This document shows positions 47,969 to 58,883 of a stretch of 64,000 nt of DNA, piece after piece. Source of the DNA: Rosa chinensis. Taxonomy: Eukaryota > Streptophyta > Magnoliopsida > Rosales > Rosaceae. A program made the position numbers and the translations under genes. Numbering within the stretch: the first letter of the stretch is position 1; every line of letters starts with the position of its first letter. The notes under the pieces were generated by a model, which was given only the letters and a program-made list of their open reading frames with translations, was not told the origin of the DNA and made no database searches. The DNA lies in NCBI RefSeq assembly GCF_002994745.2, contig NC_037088.1, positions 1,555,001 through 1,619,000 on the forward strand, in the 5' to 3' direction.

Positions 47969-50900
47969 TCATAGTAAGCTGTCTGCCCGAGCTGATAATC
48001 TCCTGAAGAAATTGCTTGGTGCAGAAGGCAGCTTGCTTCGAAACCTTGGGTGCCTCAAGTAATACAATCCTGCAATCAAAGCAACCACTCTAAAGGGGGT
48101 CACATAAAGAACCACAGCTGCACAAAGACTGAACATTATGAAAAGGCTGGTTGCTCTTGGGTCTCTCCAGCTGAGTAGAGACTGAAACCTTTCTCCTTGT
48201 GTTGCTATGTCACCCACAACGGTCTGTATCCTCCCTGCCACACTCCTAATCCTGTCATACCTCATTCGAACAATATCGTGTGGTCTTGAGCTCGGAAATG
48301 TGTCAAATTCTTCATCAAGCTCATCCGGGTGAACTGCTTCAGCCCATGAAAGCTTGATATCCATATGAGGAGGATGTCTAGGCCTGAATCTATAGTTCCA
48401 CATTCCAATGAGGAACATGTAGACAAAAAGAGTTGGAAGTATCAACTCCGGGTACCAAATCAGTATCAGAAACAAAATGTGAACGAGGACTGTTGTCATG
48501 GAGTTTTTCCAATTGCATACATCACCAAACCATCTGCTCATGGAGAACATGCTGGAAAGCAGTGACATGATTCGAAAGAAGTTGGCTTTGCTCCTTCTCA
48601 TGCTCCACATGTGTGAATCAACATCTAACATGTACTCTACCACCTCCTTTCTAAGCGGGGGTTCAGCTCTGCCAAGCCTCACTGCTACAATGTTCATTGC
48701 TTGGTATCGTAAGTTGTCTACTTGGTTCACTGTGAAAGGATGCAAGTAATGCGTTTTTGGCAGCAAAGGGTGTCCATAAACATAGATCATGTTAGCTAGA
48801 GATAGGGTGGTGAACCGAACTGCTAGTTGGAGTTCTCCCATTTTCTTTACTCCATTAGGTTGCAGAACAAGGAGTGGATATGAGTGTGTATACATTCGAT
48901 GAGCTTCAAGTGTTGACAGTCGAATGCGTACCTTGCCAATTCGTGAATCTCTTGCTGCACTGGCTGCCATAGGTGTTGGTTTCTCAGAGCCACCAAGGTG
49001 GCAATTGTCGAAAACTCCCAACGTTATCACGGTGCAGGGATCATAAACTTCCCATGTGTACTGCTCATTCCATTTAGGACTCAGTGTGTCGAGAATTGTT
49101 CTGGTGCGAACCCATTTCTGGCCATATTTAGCTACACAATAAGCATCTGTACTTCCTCGGCCATCCTTCATCTTCATTGGAAGAAGCCCTTGTGCACTTA
49201 GAATCCCCACTTCCAAAATCCCAACAGGCTGCTTCCACAGCTGCCTTGCAGTTGGCCTTTGATCACTTATGTACATGGTTGATTCATCTAGAACATGGTA
49301 TCCACCTTCAAGACAGACTCTCAGGTGAATTCTACTCGAAAACTTGAGTTCTTTCCTCCTATCAGCTTCCAAGATACCAAAGCCATACTTCTCAAGGTTG
49401 AACCAGCGCGAATGAACTGGCCTGTGGTCAAGCCGCTTCTCAAACATGTCAATGGGCATGCTCATCTTTCCCAGCACTTCATCTTTTGAAGGGTGGACTC
49501 GATCTTCAACAGTGACAATCAGATGCTCTTCAAAAGGTTCAGCTGCCACAAATACTAAATCTTCATTCCACAGTGGATTAGCAGTATTGCTTGGGCATAT
49601 CTTGGTTCTGAGGACTTGGTTTCCAACCTGAGCTTTAACGAAAACTTCTGGGAGGTGGCTTCTGTCATTAGGCAGCACATCTTGAGCTTCAATCACATTC
49701 ACTCTAAGGTACCACAGCTTTGGTGAGACGTATACCTTGGATCGGATATTGTAAACACCTTCACCATAGACTGTTGCAGCGTCTGAATGCCATGCATCTG
49801 GGAATGCTTCATCAGCCTGTGTTCCCATCCAAACTGCAACCATGATTTCACCTCTAACCTTGCCTTCTCCACGGCGGTGCTCAAGTCTGTACCATTGAGG
49901 AGCAAGTGGGCTATCCGGTGGAACTCTGGTGGGAATCTCATTCAAGTCGAAAACCACTCTTCCAAGATAATCGTCTCTTCCAATCATCTCTTTGTCTTTG
50001 ACAAAAACTTCTAGTACAGATGACTGAATGCGGTCTTTTGAGAAAGCAAAGACCTGGTTCCACTCCGGATTTATTTTTCTCTCGAAGTGCCTTGTTCTTC
50101 CCTTATAGTTGCCCAGCTTTACTTCCACATAAGGATCACAACTTGCGGTAATGGAGCTGGGAGGGAGATCTTTGGCCTTCACAACTCGAACATAGAGATA
50201 AAACATCTGCTCAACAAGGTCATAAGTGCTTGCAAATCTCTCACCACCACTCATCCATCCTCTTCCTCCGTATGCTCCACCATTTGGCCACCTCTCACCA
50301 AGCTGAGGGTTGGTGTCCTTGAGGTCGTAGTCTTCTTCGTAGCTATGAGGGGCTTGTGGACGAACTGGCTGCATGGTTATGCTTGCTGCTTTCTGCACTT
50401 GATATTTTTGTAGGTGATGGAATGTTACCGCTTCCTTCGTCGCCTTCTTTGGATTTGGAGCGGAGGAAGTACCAATCACAGAAACAGTAGCAACAGCTTT
50501 CGGAACAGCAGCGAATACTTTGCTATGAGATAGGACTTTGTGTATGTCTGGTAGTTGATGAGACTTGGAAGGAGGGGCTTCTAGTGTTTGGGGTAGAGGA
50601 GATTTTGGTTCAGATTCTAGTGAAATATAGATTTTTAGGCCAATCTCACCCTTGACAGATGAGAAAAACCACTTCTTCTCTAGTTGGAATCTTTGATAAG
50701 CTTCCTTGCCTTTTTTAACAGTATTTGAGCAAGGAATTCTTACACTTCCAAGGAAATGTCGGCTAGGAATAGGGACTCTCCTCTCGTTGTACACAGAGAC
50801 TTCAATGGTTTTGTGATGGAAGTTTTCAGTTTGGTGGATGTCGAAGACAAGTTTCTGGTTCCAAATGGGGTTGAGGTTCTTTGGAACAGTTTTGGTTCGG

Positions 50901-51004
50901 CTAAGCTGGTTCACAAAATCAACTTCTACAAATGGACTAGCAGACCCCTCTCCGTCTTTGGGCATAAGATCATGAGCATCTACAACTTCTACCACCAGCT
51001 TCAT
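47969..51004 (-). CDS. MCTP family protein (four C2 domains plus PRT_C membrane region), 1,011 aa
   Basis: This single uninterrupted frame of 1,011 codons is typical of intronless plant MCTP genes. Domains in order: C2A (1-125), a variable linker (125-260), C2B (266-390, with CDPYVEVKLGNYKGRT), C2C (430-550), C2D (594-725, with TDAYCVAKYGQKWVRTRT), and the C-terminal phosphoribosyltransferase-like (PRT_C) region with hydrophobic segments at about 838-868 and 951-983. C2A lacks the usual Asp of the 'DPYV' motif (it reads SASPFVEV), so its calcium binding may be weakened. MCTPs are ER-anchored tethers, many of them at plasmodesmata; relatives include QUIRKY and the FT-interacting proteins, which act in organ growth and florigen transport. 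The N-terminal C2A puts it with the four-C2 group (QUIRKY / MCTP15-16 type) rather than the three-C2 FTIP1 type. Which ortholog it is cannot be settled here. Confidence 0.94.
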   Translation of the reverse strand: MKLVVEVVDAHDLMPKDGEGSASPFVEVDFVNQLSRTKTVPKNLNPIWNQKLVFDIHQTENFHHKTIEVSVYNERRVPIPSRHFLGSVRIPCSNTVKKGKEAYQRFQLEKKWFFSSVKGEIGLKIYISLESEPKSPLPQTLEAPPSKSHQLPDIHKVLSHSKVFAAVPKAVATVSVIGTSSAPNPKKATKEAVTFHHLQKYQVQKAASITMQPVRPQAPHSYEEDYDLKDTNPQLGERWPNGGAYGGRGWMSGGERFASTYDLVEQMFYLYVRVVKAKDLPPSSITASCDPYVEVKLGNYKGRTRHFERKINPEWNQVFAFSKDRIQSSVLEVFVKDKEMIGRDDYLGRVVFDLNEIPTRVPPDSPLAPQWYRLEHRRGEGKVRGEIMVAVWMGTQADEAFPDAWHSDAATVYGEGVYNIRSKVYVSPKLWYLRVNVIEAQDVLPNDRSHLPEVFVKAQVGNQVLRTKICPSNTANPLWNEDLVFVAAEPFEEHLIVTVEDRVHPSKDEVLGKMSMPIDMFEKRLDHRPVHSRWFNLEKYGFGILEADRRKELKFSSRIHLRVCLEGGYHVLDESTMYISDQRPTARQLWKQPVGILEVGILSAQGLLPMKMKDGRGSTDAYCVAKYGQKWVRTRTILDTLSPKWNEQYTWEVYDPCTVITLGVFDNCHLGGSEKPTPMAASAARDSRIGKVRIRLSTLEAHRMYTHSYPLLVLQPNGVKKMGELQLAVRFTTLSLANMIYVYGHPLLPKTHYLHPFTVNQVDNLRYQAMNIVAVRLGRAEPPLRKEVVEYMLDVDSHMWSMRRSKANFFRIMSLLSSMFSMSRWFGDVCNWKNSMTTVLVHILFLILIWYPELILPTLFVYMFLIGMWNYRFRPRHPPHMDIKLSWAEAVHPDELDEEFDTFPSSRPHDIVRMRYDRIRSVAGRIQTVVGDIATQGERFQSLLSWRDPRATSLFIMFSLCAAVVLYVTPFRVVALIAGLYYLRHPRFRSKLPSAPSNFFRRLSARADSLL

Positions 51005-51029
51005 CTTGGCTGCTGTGAGAATCTATGAG

Positions 51030-52399
51030 GAAGTAACACCTCACAAGTGATCCAAAACTAGTTTCAGAAGCAAAGAAGTTGTATAAAGGAAGGAACACAA
51101 TTTACAAGGATAAAAGAAGAAGAAAGAACTCTTGCACAGTGGTGCTATTGTTATTTTCGGAGAAGCAAGGAATGTCTTGATGAAGAGATGCCTGCCACTT
51201 CTTTAAAGATCGAAACCAAAAAATGGAGGGAAGCCTTGAACTTTTTCTAGAGTAGGAAAGTGAACATCTGCCATACCTTAATTCTCAAATTATGATTAGT
51301 TTGGTTACCAAGATATCATGAATTTGGTTCCAAAGCTCAATGCAAATTTTAATTTTAGGTTCATCCTTTTGATTTGAATAACCAAACAGGGCATTATCAG
51401 CTAGTATCATTAAGGCATCACTGACCTGACAAAGAGAACCTTTAGATATATATAAAGATTATTTTGTGTTTTCAAGCTGTGTTCGTTTTGCTTCTCTTAG
51501 GAGCCATATTTTACTTTAAAGCTTACGTTCCTTAATATCTATGAACCATCAGAGATTTGATTATAGAACTGGCAACTATTTTTCATATCACCTACTTTTG
51601 CACGTGGACTTCATAGTTCTTTTGCTGGGGAATCCTACCATTCCAATTGTGTTGCTTTTTGTTTCCTGAAGATGAAGATCGATATATCTAAAGCTAGTAT
51701 TTGTTTGATGCTGCAACTTTCTTCCGGATCGATCACTTGTGATGCATTCCAATTGGAATCCTAATTACCATATTCCCATTTGACCCTTCCCTTTCTGTTT
51801 TGACAATGCAGGTCTTGTGCTACAGTAATAGGTGTTTGATCAAGGGCAAACCTGTCAGTTGATTGAACTCTGATTAGTTTGTTCAAGGAACATCCCTTTC
51901 TTGGGTAGGCAGTAATCAATCTGTATGTGAACTTTGGAGTAAAGTAGTTAGGAAAAGAAAGGCGCGCATAGTTGGAGGTCATGATTTGCATGCAAAAGCA
52001 AATCTGCAGGGCTTGTGTTGTGAGCTATCTCAAAGATGCTTTTCTTTCTGCTTAAATTATACACTAGGTTTCTTCTTTAATCTTGTTTTTAATTGTTGTC
52101 TCCCTCATATTTTCCATTGTTGAAACTGTTCAACATCATGTTCAAGCCAGCTCAATTCCTTTCTAAAGTACGTGGTTCAGATTCATTACATATGGTGGGC
52201 CGGATTGATGCACTTTCATAGAACTGCATTAATGGGCCACAAAACAAATAAATAAACGAAATTTGTTAACCATATGTTATGCTCTTTGAAGGCCGTTGTG
52301 AAGATCATTACTAAGATTTTGCTCTTTTAGACTTTTTAATCTAACACAGCTTTGGGTACATCACTAGAAAGAATGCCCGTCCGTTGCTGTGGTTTTTAT
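51030..52399. other. Intergenic: MCTP upstream region
   Basis: No other gene was recognised. A TATA-like 'tatatataaaga' near 51,449 is on the plus strand and has no frame after it. The stretch ends at the Copia insertion site. Confidence 0.45.
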
Positions 52400-52607
52400 T
52401 GTTGAAGGAAATCAGCTATTAGTGTGCCTAATCAAACTAGGAGTAGTAATAGGAGAGAAGATTCTAGAATCCCTAATCCTACGCTGATTAGTATTCCTTA
52501 TAACATTATAATATGTACTTGTAATCCCTATATATAAGGCTCATATTCTCAATAATATGACACACAATTCTCTCTACATTCGCTCTCGAATCTATTTTAC
52601 TTAAACA
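52400..52607 (+). repeat. 5' LTR of Copia element 1
   Basis: It starts TGTTGAAGGAAATCAGC and ends TTACTTAAACA. A TATA-like 'ctatatataaggc' lies at 52,529. Compared with the 3' LTR it shows only about seven substitutions by eye, so the insertion is moderately young. Confidence 0.93.
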
Positions 52608-53689
52608 CGTTATCAGCACGAACCCTAACCCTGAAATAAAAACCAAAAACAGTTACGCTGCTCCTAGCCCGAGCTAGCCCTACCACACCACCGCAGCCCA
52701 TGCTGCCCTGTGCGCTGCCCCTGTAGCCACATGCCCCTGCGTCGCTGCCTGCTGCTTCGCAGCTCCCACGCACTCCTGCACGCCCGTGCGCTTGCAGTTT
52801 TGCGTTAAGCTGCTACTACTCCTGTAGCTTTACTGCATCTCTCGGCCAGCTGCACTTGCAGCCTTCTCGGCCCAACCTCCTACTGCGCCTCTGCTGCCCC
52901 TGCAGTCCTGCCGCAAGTCTGTTGCTCCTGCAGCACTACCGCAAGCCTGCAGCCCCTGCAGCCCCACGTTCCAACCATCTGCCACGACCAGGATTGCAAA
53001 CTAGTTACAATCCTAACTTAGGATTGAACAGCTACTGCAATCCTAGCTCCGGATTGAAGCAGCTTTCGGCCTGCATCCTTGCAACCTTCGGTAGCAACTC
53101 AAACCTACTACCACCATCACCACCGAACCATTAAGCCACGACCAAGATTGTAAATAACTTGCAATCCCAGCTTAGGATTGAACAAACACTGCAATCCTAG
53201 CTTAGGATCGAACGACATCTTCAATCCCGACTTAGTATCAATCAACATTCTTCCAAGCTTCATAAGTTCAAGATTTCAAGCTTCAAACAAACAAGTAAGT
53301 ATTTACATTAAAGTTCCCGCTTTCCGAATTTAATTTCTCCTTCTTTTCTTCGGCGACTTACAACCTCCCTTCTTCTACATCCCACCTTTCTTATAACGTG
53401 GGTTCGATTCTTGAGAAAGCAGAATCGTGGGGATTCACGCAATTAACGAACTAAGAGCGTTCGTAAAACTTCAGACTAAGAGCGTCAGTAAGCATCGATT
53501 TAATGAACTAATAGCGTTCGTGAGCATCGATTTTGACCATTCAAACATCATTGTTTCAGTCTAATCCAAATATTCTTGGAAATCAATTTCTTGGTAGCAT
53601 TAAGGCTAAGAAATCTTATATTAGTTTTCGTGGAAGCATTGACTCCGAAACTGATACGTTCTTGCTTTCCTTTTTAGGATGTAAGACTT

Positions 53690-53989
53690 GAACGAGCTCG
53701 ATTTTACTCCATTGGATTCTACGGGCATGGAATTTTGATGTGGGCTCAAAATGTTGAGCTCCACCTAATTGCCCTTGATTTATTGCCTACAATCCGGGAG
53801 TCTTGTTCTAAAAGAACCACTCAAGGCCCTCAAACTGAGATAGATAATACCAGGGCATTTATCCTGAAGCGCCATATGAAGATAGCCCTCCAGTTTGAGT
53901 ACATGAATGAGGATAACACTAACAACCTTTGGGTTGCGCCACGTGAATGTTTTAGTAACATTCACAATTTTCCGAACTTAGAAGCATGA
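53690..53989 (+). pseudogene. Gag remnant of Copia element 1
   Basis: The segment around 53,735-53,989 has the look of the N-terminal part of a Copia gag (UBN2 / DUF4219 style): Trp-Ala-Gln-Asn-Val-Glu-Leu-His-Leu, then a helical Lys/Arg-rich stretch and an N-N-L-W motif. The start region contains a stop, and only about the first 90 codons remain. The CCHC knuckle and protease were not found between here and 54,640. Confidence 0.6.
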
Positions 53990-54646
53990 TGGAATAATAT
54001 CCGCTTCTCTAAACTTTGAAAGAGTTAAGAAATATTGTTCGGAGGCTCTCTACATCATATTATTGATGCATGATTGTGAAAAACACAAAAGAACATATTG
54101 ATTGAGAAAACCCTAACATGACCATAGGAGTCATGACGTTGAGGGTATAGGGTTGGACACCATGGCACCACTTTCGGCCATGGTTGCACTATTCCAACAC
54201 CATTGGTCCTAGGGACCATATGTATTGTGTCAATACATCTCAATCAAGAGAGCATCCTCTTCATGGTATTTTATGGAGTACCTGATCAACGGTAATCAAG
54301 ATATCGAGCTATAAAAGACTTTAAATCTGGCGATGAAGACAACATACCGCAGATCTTTATTTAGAATAGTCTTTATTATTTCCAAGAATTATGTAATAGC
54401 AATATGCCTTAGTCAATAAATGACATTTTGTATTAATTCTATCTTATGTGGCGCATCAAATTAAGTATGATGTCTAGAAGAGTAATTGAGATTAGTGGTA
54501 CTTAAGAGAGCTTCGCTCCACCGACATCTCTCTACTTCCCTGGTCATATTTGATTGGAGTTACCAAATGGATAGAGTGACTACGATTTGTCTAAATTTGA
54601 TTTTTATGTTGGATTAGATTTTGGTCACGAAACTTTGATGTAATCA

Positions 54647-56110
54647 TTGGCTATTATTAATAAAGCATCGATTTATATTATTCAATGTTGTGGACATATT
54701 TTCGAACTTTATTACTACAAAGATATAAGAGCCAATGATTTTCATGCGGAAATGCATTGTGAGAATAGACAAGAGTTCCTTTACATCACCTCTAACGACT
54801 ACATACATAAAAGAGTCTTAGAGAAACTTATGTGTCGATCTAGTGGGTTGTATGCAACCACTATTAGAATAATTGAATCCAATCACATCATGAGAGATGA
54901 TTTATGGGATTCTGACACATATAGGCTTTGGCATGACTGTTTGGGACACCCAGGTCTTGATATAATGATCCATATATTAAAGACTTCACACGGACATCCC
55001 TTTTTTAGAACGAAAAGTAGTAAATCTCGAATTTCGGATCAAGGAGGAGCACCTGCGCCTCACGGCGCCTTTCCCCTTCAAGTCCGGCTACCACAGGCCG
55101 GTGCCTCCATCCCCCTGCGGCTTAAGGGTGGCTTTGACTCCACCTCTGCTCCCCTGACTCCAATCTCTACTTCTAAAGTCAATTGTGACTTTGTGGCTCA
55201 ACCAAAATCCTCATTGGTTGTTTCTAAAGCCCATCATTCGTTCTGCAAAGCCTGCTCTTTAGCAAAATTAGGATCGAGACCATCCTATGCAAAGGACACT
55301 AAGGAAAATATATCATTCTTACAACGAATCCAAGGTGATATTTGTGGACCTATTCAACCACCATGCGGACCATTTAGATATTTTATGGTGTTGGTTGATG
55401 CATCGACACGCTAGTCACATGTCATGCTATTGTCCACTAGGAACGCTGCATTTGCTAAACTCCTAGCCTAAATAATTAAGCTAAGGGCTCACCACCCTGA
55501 TCATCCTATTAAGTCTATAAGGTTAGACAATGTTGGGGAGTTTACATAAAAAACTTTTGATGATTATTGCATGTCCATTGGGATTGAAGTTGAACATCCA
55601 GTTCCTCATGTTCACACCTAAAATGGTCTCGCAGAAGCCGCCATTAAAAGACTACAAATGGTCGCTAGGGCATTGGTAATGTGCACCAATCTCCCTATTT
55701 CTGCTTAGGGCTATGCAATATTGCATGCAGCTGTGCTTATTCGTCTGAGGCCCACTGCCACTCAACCCTTCTCTGCGTCCAAGATGGTGACTGGGTATGA
55801 GCCTAATGTCTCACACTTATGCATCTTTGAGTGTGCAGTTTATGTGCCTATTGCGCCGCCACAACGCACCAAAATTGGTCCTCAATGACGATTAGGCATT
55901 TACGTTGGATATGATTCTCCAACGATTGTCCGCTATTTAGAACCCTTGATAGGCGATCTCTTTACCGCTAGATTTGCGGATTGTCACTTCGATGAGCCAG
56001 TCTTCCTGTCGTTGGGGGGAGATAAGAATATCAATGTTCAACAGGAACGACAGGAATTGTCGTGGTCTGTCCCCACTCTATCTCATCTTGATCCCCGAAC
56101 CGTACAGTCC
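54647..56110 (+). pseudogene. GAG-pre-integrase and integrase region of Copia element 1, broken
   Basis: The reading frame is open from 54,647 to 55,411. It contains the His-x-Cys-Leu-Gly-His-Pro style zinc-binding motif near 54,935-54,960, the CKACSLAK-type Cys pair near 55,245, and the start of the integrase core (GDICGPIQPP). From 55,412 the same frame continues with seven stop codons to about 56,112 through the rest of the core (CMSIGIEVEHP..., GYDSPTIVRYLEPL). No frameshift is needed: the stops are simple base changes. Confidence 0.8.
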
Positions 56111-56119
56111 TAAATTGAA

Positions 56120-57847
56120 GTGCGGAGAATTCTCAATCCTCATAACGTAGCAGAATTGATGCCTGATGCATTTTCTGATATCGCTAAAGTGACGAGATCA
56201 CATATACCTACTGCAAACGTGCCTGCAAGGATTGATGTCCCTAAAATTAGAGGACATGACGCCACCTCAAGAGTACTTGAGTATGGCGCCAACGTCCCCC
56301 CCCTTGGTGACGTTCTGGCTAGGCCTACGACGCCCGCCAGGAAGCGGGGGAGGCCTATAGGTTCGATGGATTCTCACCCAAGAAAGAAAGCGAGTTTGGC
56401 AAAAAATAATCCATTAATCATCGATGTAAATAATCCATCTCATGAGAATATTCCGGATTATGGTTATGTCCAAGAGACATCATTGGGGGACGCTCCAATG
56501 TTAGAACCAATTCCAGAGAATAGAGAGATCTCTATGAATTACACTAGTGTACATGAGATGATGGATAGAAATTCTATGGAAATTGATGATGCATTTGCAT
56601 ATCATGTTGCAAAAGGAATCATAGAATATGATGATATCGAACCTCGCTCTGTCGAAGAATGTCAACGAAGAGCGGATTGGCCTAAATGGAAAGATGCGAT
56701 CCAGGCTGAATTGGATTCACTAGCAAAGAGACAGGTATTTGGGCCTATAACGCAGACACCCCCAGATGTAAAACCTGTTGGCCATAAATGGGTCTTTGTT
56801 AGAAAGCGTAATGAGAAAAATGAGGTGGTTAGATATAAAGCCCGCCTCGTGGTGCAAGGTTTCTCACAACGCCCTGGAATTGACTACGAGGAGACATATT
56901 CTCCCGTAATGGACGTTATAATGTTTCACTACCTTGTCAGTTTGGTAGTTTCTGAAAAACTTGACATGTAGCTTATGGATGTGGTTACAGCTTATCTCTA
57001 TGGGGATCTAGATTCAGAGATATATATGAAGGTTCCAGATGGACTTCAATTACCCAAATCAAGTGGCTCTAAACTACGGAGCGCGTTTTCAATAAGATTA
57101 AAACGCTCACTATATGGATTAAAAAAATCCGGACGGATGTGGTATAACAGTTTAAATGACTACTTGATTGGGAAGGGATATATTAATAATGAAATATGCC
57201 CATGCGTGTTCATTAAAAGAACAAGTTCCGGATTTGCAATCGTAGCAGTTTATGTCGATGACATGAACCTAATTGGAACTCTAGGTGAGTTAAAGGAAAC
57301 TGCTAAATACTTGAAATCCAAATTTGAGATGAAAGATCTTGGGAAGACACGGTTTTGTCTCGGTTTAGAACTCGAGCACTGTAGTGATGGAATTTTGATC
57401 CATCAGTCTGCATACACTCAGAAAATCCTAAGGCGCTTTAATGAAGATAAAACAAAGCCTGTGAGTACTCCCATGATTGGTCGTAGTCTTGAGCCCCAAA
57501 AAGATCCGTTTTGTCCAAAGGATGAGGACGAAGAACCATTAGAGGCCGAAGTGCCCTATTTAAGTGCAATAGGCGCATTATTGTACTTAGCTCAATGCAT
57601 AAGACCGGATATCTCATTCGCAGTGAACTTGTTAGCTAGACATAGCTCTGCGCCAACACGCCGCCATTGGACTGGTGTAAAGACAATCTTTCGATACCTA
57701 AGAGGTACGATTGATATGGGCCTATTTTATCCCTACAAAGAGAATAGGAATAATGGAAGGATGGGATTGGACCATATTGGATCAAGAACCAACGTCCAAA
57801 ACTCCATGGTTGGTGAGATTGCCGCCACCACCACCAAGGGTGGCTAA
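56120..57847 (+). pseudogene. Reverse transcriptase of Copia element 1, one in-frame stop
   Basis: The region 56,120-56,971 includes the conserved Copia entry motif (WKDAIQAELDSL, then KPVGHKWVFVRKRN and YKARLVVQGF). A TAG at 56,969-56,971 breaks the frame just before the D-V-x-T-A-Y-L motif of the catalytic palm. The frame 56,975-57,847 then carries the catalytic Tyr-Val-Asp-Asp-Met motif near 57,250 and the thumb. Both halves are in the same frame as the integrase and RNase H. Confidence 0.88.
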
Positions 57848-57886
57848 CCTCATCCTACTCCCCTCCATCAAAACGACAATGATGTT

Positions 57887-58387
57887 TTGATGGGTTTTAC
57901 TGATGCAGAGTACCTCTCTGACCCTCACAAAGGTCTCTCCCAAACAAGTTATGTCTTTACCATGGGAAGCACTGCGATATCTTGGAGGTCTACAAAACAA
58001 ACCCTTGTTGCTACTTCCTCAAATCAAGCAGAGATTATTGCTCTACATGAAGCTATGCGTGAATGCATATGGCTAAGGTCTGTAATTGGACATATTCAAG
58101 GAAGTTTTGGTTTGAAGTCTACCACGGATGAACCTACATGCATTTATGAGGATAATGCAGCTTGTATTGAACAAATGAAGTTTGGTTTCATCAAGGGCGA
58201 CAACACCAAGCATATATCGCCTAAGTTCTTCTATAATCAGCAACAACAATCACTTCTAAAGATTGAAGTGAATCAAATCCGATCAGAGGATAATGTAGCA
58301 GACTTATTCACTAAGTCGTTACGTAAATCCACCTTTGAGAAACATGTAAAGAGCATCGGATTGAGAAAGTTATCCGAACTCCCATGA
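57887..58387 (+). pseudogene. RNase H domain of Copia element 1 (open frame)
   Basis: This 166-codon open stretch has the Copia RNase H hallmarks: Asp near the start (FTDAEYLSD), the Glu context (SSNQAEIIALHEA) and the Asp in YEDNAACIEQ, ending with the HVKSIGLRKL tail. It is in the same frame as reverse transcriptase but separated from it by a stop at 57,845-57,847. By eye it differs from the RNase H of element 2 at about 24 of 166 positions. Confidence 0.88.
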
Positions 58388-58588
58388 TTGTAGCAATCAG
58401 GGGGAGATATAGACATCAGGGGGAGTTATGATGTCTACATGTTTGATCTCGAAGAGTAGAGGACGTGTTGTACTCTTTTTCTCCTCCTCGAGCGTGTTTT
58501 TGTCCCACTGGGTTTTTCACTCGAGCAAGGTTTTTAACGAGGCAACGGATGAAGCGTCACCACCAAGTTTGAGCGGCACAAGGGGGAG

Positions 58589-58796
58589 TGTTGAAGGAAA
58601 TCAACTATTAGTGTGCCTAATCAAACTAGGAGTAGTAATAGGAGAGAAGATTCTAGAATTCCTAATCATACGCGGATTAGTATTCCTTATAACATTAGAA
58701 TATGTACTTGTAATCCCTATATATAAGGCTCCTATTTTCAATAATATGACACACAATTCTCTCTACATTCGCTCTCGAATCTATTTTACTTAAACA
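58589..58796 (+). repeat. 3' LTR of Copia element 1
   Basis: This 208-bp partner of 52,400-52,607 is preceded by AAGGGGGAG and followed by the TTTAT duplication, which leads into a (TTTA)n tract (58,797-58,820). Confidence 0.93.
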
Positions 58797-58883
58797 TTTA
58801 TTTATTTATTTATTTATTTTGTAACTCAAATTTATATATATTACAAATAACATATAATTAAATATTGTTGTGAAAGACCTTAT

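Larger units (their letters stand above)
52400..58796 (+). mobile_element. Complete but broken Copia retrotransposon (element 1), 6.4 kb
   Basis: The 208-bp LTRs (52,400-52,607 and 58,589-58,796) are flanked by a perfect TTTAT duplication (52,395-52,399 and 58,797-58,801). A tRNA-type primer site (ATCAG core, CGTTATCAGCACGA) follows the 5' LTR, and an AAGGGGGAG polypurine tract precedes the 3' LTR. The order integrase, reverse transcriptase, RNase H defines Copia. The gag is a short remnant, and pol is interrupted by several stops but stays in one frame, so the element is not autonomous now. The leader (52,640-53,130) is GC-rich. It may still be mobilised in trans, since LTRs and primer sites are intact. 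Confidence 0.93.

Noticed and set aside
48365..51028. Many plus-strand frames opposite the MCTP gene
   Set aside because: They are antisense shadows of a long coding region with no homology.
54055..54640. A host gene insert between gag and integrase of Copia element 1
   Set aside because: Parts of the same text occur at the matching place of element 2 (63,445-64,000), so it belongs to the element family rather than being a new insertion.
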